46,792 bases of DNA from Candidatus Bathyarchaeota archaeon. Its GTDB lineage: Archaea > Thermoproteota > Bathyarchaeia > Bathyarchaeales > SOJC01. The notes below the pieces were generated by a model that ran no database searches, was not told the DNA's origin, and was given only the letters and a program-made list of their open reading frames with translations. The position numbers were made by a program, and so were the translations under genes. Positions 41,736 through 46,792 of the stretch are shown here, piece by piece (within the stretch, counting starts at the first letter, position 1; each line of letters begins with the position of its first letter). The stretch spans positions 1 through 46,792 of the forward strand of contig JAOUKM010000010.1 in NCBI GenBank assembly GCA_029882535.1, written 5' to 3'.

Positions 41736-43148
41736 TCAGCTTTTCTTGGTTGTTAATCTTTGTTTTGTTGTGCGCCACTGTCCTCTATACCCAAAAGCAT
41801 ACCTCACCAAACTAAACAACCTCGCCCACAAATTCACAAACCATAAAATCGTATAAAACGGCGTATAATACAACAACCACTTATGGTTATGTTCTCCATA
41901 TGCAAACCGCAAGGCAATAGCTTGAGCTACAACTCCCACCGACAACGCATAACCTCCAAACCACAGCAAATTCAACACAAACAAGATCCTGTCAGGGGCA
42001 AACCAAAACAAAAACGGAAAACTCGCAACTGCAGCAAGTTCCACAAAAGCTCCAAAATACTCCACCACTAAACTATACCACAACAACAAACTCAACCAAC
42101 GCCGACTCAACAACGCGTCCCGATGAACTCCCAACGTGTTATGCAACCAACCTACAAACCACCGCAACCGCTGACTCCCAAAACTACTAAAATCCCCAGG
42201 TGCCACCGTCCCGCTTCTCGCAGTGTTCAAATATCCTATCTTGTATCCCCTCTTCTGTAGCTCTAGCGTAATCTCAGAATCCTCAGCCACTGACTTTAAA
42301 CTCCTTTCATTCAGAATATCCCTAAGCATATCCGCCTCAAACAACCCAATCGCCCCAGGAACCACTAAAACCGCATCCCCCAAACCCTGAGCACACCGAA
42401 AAACACCTAATCCTTGGCTATACTCTAACTGCTGCAAAATCACCAGCGGATTCTCCTCGGCTTCGCCATCACTAGGATGAACGTAACCTGTCACTGCCAC
42501 CCTCCCATCCGCTCGCATATACTCCACCAAACTACTGAGAGCATCTGGCTGCCACCAGGAATCAGCATCCACCACCGCTATCACTTGCCCCAACGCTCGG
42601 TTCGCTCCACTCCGAAGAGCCTCCACCTTCCCCAAATTCACCATATGCCGCACAACCCGCCCCCGAACCTTAGGATACTTCTGCATATTCAACTGCACAC
42701 TAGCAAATGCCACCTCATACGTATTATCCATACTCCCATCATCCATCACAATAATTTCAACAGGTCCAAGATACTCAGCCGCACACCGGAACAAACTACC
42801 GATACACCGCGGTAGTTGCCTCGCCTCATTAAAAGCCGGTACCACAAACGAAACCATCGGATAAAACCCAATCCTCCACCGCTTCGCCCTGCGTCGCGAT
42901 AGCCAAGCACCAACCGCTAACAAACCTCCAACGCCGATGGCTAAGAATGTAAACCACGAATAATACAACATAACAGCAACATGCCACAGCAAACCCGCAG
43001 GCTTAAGCAGAGGCTCATACCCAAAAACATTCATTGATAACCACTGAGCCAAAACAGGAAAACCCCACCACGAAACAAACGCCAAAACGAATGGTAGCAC
43101 CAACAGTAAGTAATATAGACGACTGGTTTTCGGCTTCGAAAACGCCAC
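41736..43148 (-). CDS. Processive family 2 glycosyltransferase (hyaluronan/PNAG synthase-like)
   Basis: The 470-residue protein (GTG start) has N-terminal TM helices (about 10-32 and 50-80), then a GT-A catalytic domain (about 98-330). VSFVVPAFNEARQL, IIVMDDGSMDNT, VVDADSWW (DxD), AEDSEITLELQKRGYKI (ED) and QRLRWFVGW (QxxRW) mark a processive enzyme. C-terminal TM helices (about 355-450) would form the export channel. It likely builds an exported polysaccharide from UDP- or GDP-sugars. A basic tail (TTKQRLTTKKS) closes it. It is a single gene divergent from a membrane-bound winged helix at 43284. Confidence 0.87.
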   Translation of the reverse strand: MAFSKPKTSRLYYLLLVLPFVLAFVSWWGFPVLAQWLSMNVFGYEPLLKPAGLLWHVAVMLYYSWFTFLAIGVGGLLAVGAWLSRRRAKRWRIGFYPMVSFVVPAFNEARQLPRCIGSLFRCAAEYLGPVEIIVMDDGSMDNTYEVAFASVQLNMQKYPKVRGRVVRHMVNLGKVEALRSGANRALGQVIAVVDADSWWQPDALSSLVEYMRADGRVAVTGYVHPSDGEAEENPLVILQQLEYSQGLGVFRCAQGLGDAVLVVPGAIGLFEADMLRDILNERSLKSVAEDSEITLELQKRGYKIGYLNTARSGTVAPGDFSSFGSQRLRWFVGWLHNTLGVHRDALLSRRWLSLLLWYSLVVEYFGAFVELAAVASFPFLFWFAPDRILFVLNLLWFGGYALSVGVVAQAIALRFAYGEHNHKWLLYYTPFYTILWFVNLWARLFSLVRYAFGYRGQWRTTKQRLTTKKS

Positions 43149-43283
43149 ATTTCTCCCTTCAGCAGAAACTAGGGTTAGACTAGAAATAAAGCCCTATTCC
43201 CCAAAAAACAATATTCCACCAAAAAAAGCATCACACAAGCCATAAATAACTTATTAGCAATCTTAAGAAGAGACAACACCACG

Positions 43284-44084
43284 GTGTCGTCAATGGACGA
43301 ACAATCCCGCTACCATACATTGCTCCGAGACCCTGCTCGCCGAAAAATAATTGAGATACTGGGCGAACAGGAGAAGATAGGCTTCAAAGGGCTAAAACAG
43401 ATGCTGGGGCTAGGCGTTGGCACTGTCTACTACCATTTGGACATGCTCTCAGACTACCTAACTCAAGATAAACGGCGGAAATACAAGCTGAATGATCGTG
43501 GGCGGCTTCTTTATAAATCGTTGAAAGGTGTGAGTGTGCCGTCGACGCTGCAGCTAGGTGAAACTTTTAGCCATCGCTTGGCTAAGTGGCTGTTCTTGTC
43601 GCCTATCTTCGCGAAGACCACTCAACCCTTAAGGCTGTTGCCTCTCTCGCTTGTAGTTTTGGTTTTGGGTGCTCTCGGCTCCGCTTTTGCCTCATCGCAG
43701 TCATTATTATTCTTTTACTCGTCCTTTACCGCTTACCAATTTGAAACGACGGCTCTGCTGTACCTTTTCAACTGGGTCAGCCTCTTTCTCTTCTCAGACT
43801 TGGTCATCTATTTGTTCTTCAGACGGATTGGTGGAGATTTGCAGTTGTTTGTCTGCCTTGGAATTGCGTCCTTTCCTACGGCTTTGTTTCCCTACATCTA
43901 CATGTTCCTCTCTTACGAGATTGCCCGTTACTTTCTTTTAGTTCTCATAATTTGGAGTGTAATGTTGCTGTCTTCAGCGTATTCCTTCAGCAAAGGACTA
44001 CGCATAGACAAATCTATCGTGATGAGCTTGTTGGTGCTTTACTTAAACACTGCAGTCTTGCTAGCAACAGGGCAGTTATCATAA
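43284..44084 (+). CDS. Winged-helix regulator fused to a multi-TM membrane domain
   Basis: The 266-residue protein starts at GTG 43284 or ATG 43293. An ArsR-like winged helix covers about 10-85 (LRDPARRKIIEILGEQEKIG; GTVYYHLDMLSDYLTQD). Residues from about 110 have five or so TM helices. A sensor in the membrane with cytoplasmic DNA-binding head is suggested. It is divergent from the GT2 gene and could control export of that polysaccharide, but this is inference. Confidence 0.7.
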   Translation: MSSMDEQSRYHTLLRDPARRKIIEILGEQEKIGFKGLKQMLGLGVGTVYYHLDMLSDYLTQDKRRKYKLNDRGRLLYKSLKGVSVPSTLQLGETFSHRLAKWLFLSPIFAKTTQPLRLLPLSLVVLVLGALGSAFASSQSLLFFYSSFTAYQFETTALLYLFNWVSLFLFSDLVIYLFFRRIGGDLQLFVCLGIASFPTALFPYIYMFLSYEIARYFLLVLIIWSVMLLSSAYSFSKGLRIDKSIVMSLLVLYLNTAVLLATGQLS

Positions 44085-44186
44085 AAAGTTCGAGGTTTCT
44101 AGAACTGTTCTATCGCGATATTCGAGTTTTCTAGAAGCGATTTCCTTAAAAGAAGCCGCTTCTAAGTTTATTTTGGTGAAAAACGC

Positions 44187-45500
44187 TTGAAAACAAGGAA
44201 AAACTTGATCGGACCAACAATCTTGGCGATTTTGACGATGTCTCTAGCGCTTCCGTTGATTGCTCAACCAGCGTCTGCGCAGACTTTGACAAAACCTGAA
44301 ATCTTGACCTACCGTGAGAAATGGCAGTGGATCAAAACCGACAAAATAAACATAATTTTTCCATCTGGCGGAAAGAAACCTATGTTTTTGTGGTGGTATG
44401 CAAATGACACAAGCAACATCTATGTGGTTAAATACAAAGGCCTTATCGAATTCATGACCTTTGATTATCCATACTACAGACGTGTATACGAAGCAACTGA
44501 GCAAAAAATGCAGACAATGTTAAATGAAAGATACTTTGGTCCGAAACAGCACATTCTTCAAGCAGCGATACGAAATAGAATACAACAGCAACTTCAGCAA
44601 CTTGCGTTTTTGTATGGGTTACACAGGCCTTATTTACCTTTTAGCGCTTGTCAATGGAACTTAACGGGTCCGACAGAAGTGACACAAGGCGACGTACAAT
44701 ACCTATCCTTCAACTTTACTTTAGTCAAAGTGCCGTTTACAAACCTCGAATTCGCAGAAAACAACGTTATCATAAGATGTAGGTTTTACTACACTCCTGC
44801 AACAGAAAACGTTGATGATCTCTACACTTACACCGTCGGTGGAGGCGAACTCAAAATGGACCTCATTGTCAAAAACTGGACATGGAACATCGATCTAATA
44901 CAACCACTACTAGCAGAGCTTGCAGAAAACGGCATAGATGTGCCCATTAGAAAAGCAGGGCTGGCTTTGTGGATAAACCTTGCATCGATTCCGATAGAAA
45001 AAATCAATCTCGCCGAACAAGACGTAGAAACTACAGATGGAAATATAGAGGCTTCATCGATGACTCAAAGCATGTATGTTGAAGGAACACAAGTAGGCAT
45101 AATTCAAAACAAAACGTTAACTGAGCACGAGCAACCGATGACAGCACGAGCAAGGCTTAGAGAACGCTTCAGACTACGCTTCGAAAGAGGAAACGCAACT
45201 TTTGCAGGATTCTTCAAATTCGTTCCAAAAGCCATACTTCGAGACGGCGAAAATATGACAGTGGTAGATGTCAAAGCCTCCTATATTCCCGCAGGTCACC
45301 ACATGAGATTATTCCTTTGCTACCCATACTTTGGCAACAAAACTCTGGAACACGACCCTTCACTGGGATTGGAAACTCTTCCAACACTAATAACCCCCGA
45401 GCTACTTCTGCTACTGGTTGGCACGGCATCAATCATTACCTTAGTAATCTTAGCTGTCCGCTGGAAAAGAAAAGCATTAAACATCGTAGGAACCCTATAA
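44187..45500 (+). CDS. Secreted or anchored surface protein, unknown function
   Basis: The TTG start has GGTGAA 7 nt upstream. The 437 residues begin with a signal peptide (about 1-31, ending in QPASAQ) and end with a TM helix (about 405-428) and a basic tail (WKRKALNI). The outer region is beta-rich with Gln-rich helices (about 100-140), several NxS/T sequons and no recognised domain. A repeated pattern is not evident. A T-rich terminator follows. Confidence 0.65.
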   Translation: MKTRKNLIGPTILAILTMSLALPLIAQPASAQTLTKPEILTYREKWQWIKTDKINIIFPSGGKKPMFLWWYANDTSNIYVVKYKGLIEFMTFDYPYYRRVYEATEQKMQTMLNERYFGPKQHILQAAIRNRIQQQLQQLAFLYGLHRPYLPFSACQWNLTGPTEVTQGDVQYLSFNFTLVKVPFTNLEFAENNVIIRCRFYYTPATENVDDLYTYTVGGGELKMDLIVKNWTWNIDLIQPLLAELAENGIDVPIRKAGLALWINLASIPIEKINLAEQDVETTDGNIEASSMTQSMYVEGTQVGIIQNKTLTEHEQPMTARARLRERFRLRFERGNATFAGFFKFVPKAILRDGENMTVVDVKASYIPAGHHMRLFLCYPYFGNKTLEHDPSLGLETLPTLITPELLLLLVGTASIITLVILAVRWKRKALNIVGTL

Positions 45501-45507
45501 ACCACAC

Positions 45508-45524
45508 CTTTTTTCTTTTTTTGC
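45508..45524 (+). terminator. T-rich terminator after the surface-protein gene
   Basis: TTTTTTCTTTTTTTG begins about 8 bp after the stop at 45500. Archaeal RNA polymerase stops at such oligo-T tracts. Confidence 0.5.
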
Positions 45525-45761
45525 GGTTTTTCAGACTGCCCGCAAGAGAACATATATCTAGAACTTAGAATGCAATTCTCGACGAATTCCCAGCCTTACG
45601 CAGAAAGTCGAATAATATCTCCAAAGATAACTCAGATCCCCAAAAAATATAGATTGAGCACTCCCATAGGCTAGTCGGATTAAGTCTGAATAAATACTTC
45701 CCCTTCATAAACAATTAATCAAGCTACAAACATTTTTTCTAGAGAAGAGGAGGAAGCAAAG

Positions 45762-45911
45762 TTGGATTTACACACTCTCCTAAAATCATTCTTCAACTCC
45801 ATTAACTCCATCGCCGAATGCAATATTCTTGGCGTATCCATTTTTATCTGGCTTCTCTTATTCACTGGACTATTTCTCGTCTTTGCTGCGTTAGAGAAAA
45901 AGATGCGCTAA
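45762..45911 (+). CDS. Small single-TM protein
   Basis: The 49-residue ORF has a TTG start with AGGAGG 9 nt upstream, the strongest ribosome binding site in this part. A polar N-terminal helix (about 1-22) precedes one hydrophobic helix (VSIFIWLLLFTGLFLVFAAL) and a basic end (EKKMR). It could be a small subunit or regulator of a membrane complex. It is convergent with the HTH gene 13 bp away. Confidence 0.55.
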   Translation: MDLHTLLKSFFNSINSIAECNILGVSIFIWLLLFTGLFLVFAALEKKMR

Positions 45912-45924
45912 GCGAACCTAATCG

Positions 45925-46272
45925 TTAAGGCTTCTTTATCCAATATATTGTCGGGCCGCCCTTAATCCGGGGACAGTTATTGTTGCTAGAATTGCCACTT
46001 AATATTTCAATGACTTCCTTGTAACTTTGCATGTATTCAACACCTTTCTTCGTCGTCTTATACACATTCTTTCCATTTACTTCTATAATTTCAAGCAGCT
46101 GTATTTTCAGCAACAATTTAAGGTACGTATTCAATTGGGAAAAACTCAAGTTGGCTTTATACATAATCTGAGTTTTCAGTGCTCCATCTTTAGAAATGTC
46201 AAGGATTTCTGCAATAATCAATAAGCGGTCTCTACGTTTACGCGGGTTATCCCAGTTTATCAATCTGTACAC
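45925..46272 (-). CDS. Winged-helix protein (HTH_45-like), paralogue of the gene at 32928
   Basis: The 115-residue protein has the same motif as the 82-residue gene: LLIIAEILDISKDGALKTQI, then MYKANLSFSQLNTYLKLLL and VYKTTKKGVEYMQSY. It also has an N-terminal extension (RLINWDNPRKRR) and a C-terminal tail. GTG start. The family is abundant in TACK-type archaea and probably represses local genes. Confidence 0.7.
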   Translation of the reverse strand: MYRLINWDNPRKRRDRLLIIAEILDISKDGALKTQIMYKANLSFSQLNTYLKLLLKIQLLEIIEVNGKNVYKTTKKGVEYMQSYKEVIEILSGNSSNNNCPRIKGGPTIYWIKKP

Positions 46273-46556
46273 CTTGTCTAGAAATGTTGTCTATAACATT
46301 CTCGGGTAGGGTGTGTTAAAAGGGGTGTTTCGCAAGATTCCATATTACGTGGAACGACATATCTTTCCCCGCAATTTTAGTTTAGTGCTTCTAAAGAAGC
46401 CTTGAAGGTTTTCTTTTTGAGTAGAACAGTTTTTTGGATTCAGAATGGTGAAGTGTTCTTCTTTTTTGAGGATTGATGTGTTGGTGTATTTGTGTGCGAC
46501 ATTCCTACAAAAATGTTTATTAAGACTTCATATATCATACACGGTTGGGTCCAAAA

Positions 46557-46792
46557 ATGCTCAACCAAAGGTTCTCCATAATAATACTCTTAACAGTTAT
46601 GACAATGACAGTCACAGCAGTGGTTCTCACTTCCGGAATACTATTCGGAAACAGAACCATCAACAATCAAGGCAACGTCAACTCTATAGGAGTAGGCGTC
46701 TACTGGGAAAACACATGCATAAACGAAGTATCCACTATCAACTGGGGCTATTTAGAACCCGGTTCAAGTCAAAACATCACTATCTACATTCG
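46557..46792 (+). CDS. Secreted protein, N-terminal part (runs off the window)
   Basis: ATG 46557 begins a frame open to the window end. A signal-anchor helix (about 6-29, MTMTVTAVVLTSGILF in the core) is followed by NVNSIGVGVYWENTCI and GYLEPGSSQNITIYI. This resembles the start of an archaeal beta-sandwich surface domain with NxT/S sequons. A TATA-like TATATCATAC lies at about 46530-46540. Confidence 0.6.
   Translation, partial: MLNQRFSIIILLTVMTMTVTAVVLTSGILFGNRTINNQGNVNSIGVGVYWENTCINEVSTINWGYLEPGSSQNITIYI

Overview
The window is an archaeal chromosome segment with an AT-leaning base composition. Class I lysyl-tRNA synthetase, TFB, Gar1, SRP19, ribosomal protein S8e, an SMC-ScpA-ScpB set, a TFS-like zinc-ribbon protein and tRNA genes with bulge-helix-bulge introns all say Archaea. 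Intron-bearing tRNAs outside position 37/38, many short winged-helix regulators and secreted NosD-like and dockerin-like proteins suggest a TACK-type lineage such as Bathyarchaeia. That placement is inference; no rRNA or other phylogenetic marker was analysed.

Left part (1-16.3 kb). The 3' end of lysS is followed by a small membrane protein, tRNA-Arg(GCG), a tiny HExxH protein and argS. Then come a surface-anchored NosD/Ig-like protein, a PadR-like regulator whose N-terminus is cut by an in-frame TGA, and an unknown multi-pass membrane protein. A degraded kilobase precedes a secreted legumain-like (C13) protease carrying six dockerin-type calcium loops. Next is a leftward operon of a MacB/FtsX-type ABC exporter plus a stand-alone, single-TM WWDYG domain of oligosaccharyltransferase type. 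A membrane-anchored double winged-helix protein is divergent from it.

Middle part (16.3-31 kb). A fossil integration site lies at tRNA-Arg(CCG), a gene with two introns: a frameshifted integrase N-terminus sits just past the tRNA 3' end, with a truncated LLM-flavoprotein fragment beyond. A housekeeping block follows: fumarate hydratase (two subunits), DUF116, a UPF0173 hydrolase, a type III PKS/KAS III-like enzyme, a zinc-ribbon coiled-coil protein, gar1-tfb, srp19, rps8e, smc-scpA-scpB and a DUF2096 protein. A tRNA-Met with an intron in its variable region closes the block.

Right part (31-46.8 kb). This is an accessory region: an Lrp-like regulator, CPBP protease, winged-helix proteins, a TFS paralogue without the acidic pair, an SPL-like radical SAM enzyme, a pyruvate-kinase-C-domain-like protein and an MFS transporter. 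A nitroreductase and a flavodoxin are both frameshifted. Two families of short dispersed repeats sit in the intergenic spaces of 31-39 kb; the larger is an inverted repeat built on TAGAAA words, one arm of which holds a TATA box for leftward genes. A twin palindrome, ATGACATGYGTCAT, spaced by two helical turns, lies between divergent promoters at 39.6 kb. The end holds tRNA-Thr(UGU), small unannotated ORFs, an ICMT-like methyltransferase, a processive GT2 glycosyltransferase, a membrane-bound regulator and secreted or anchored proteins, the last running off the window.

No CRISPR array, rRNA or intact insertion sequence was seen. Start codons were chosen from Shine-Dalgarno or TATA position where these were visible; many are TTG or GTG.
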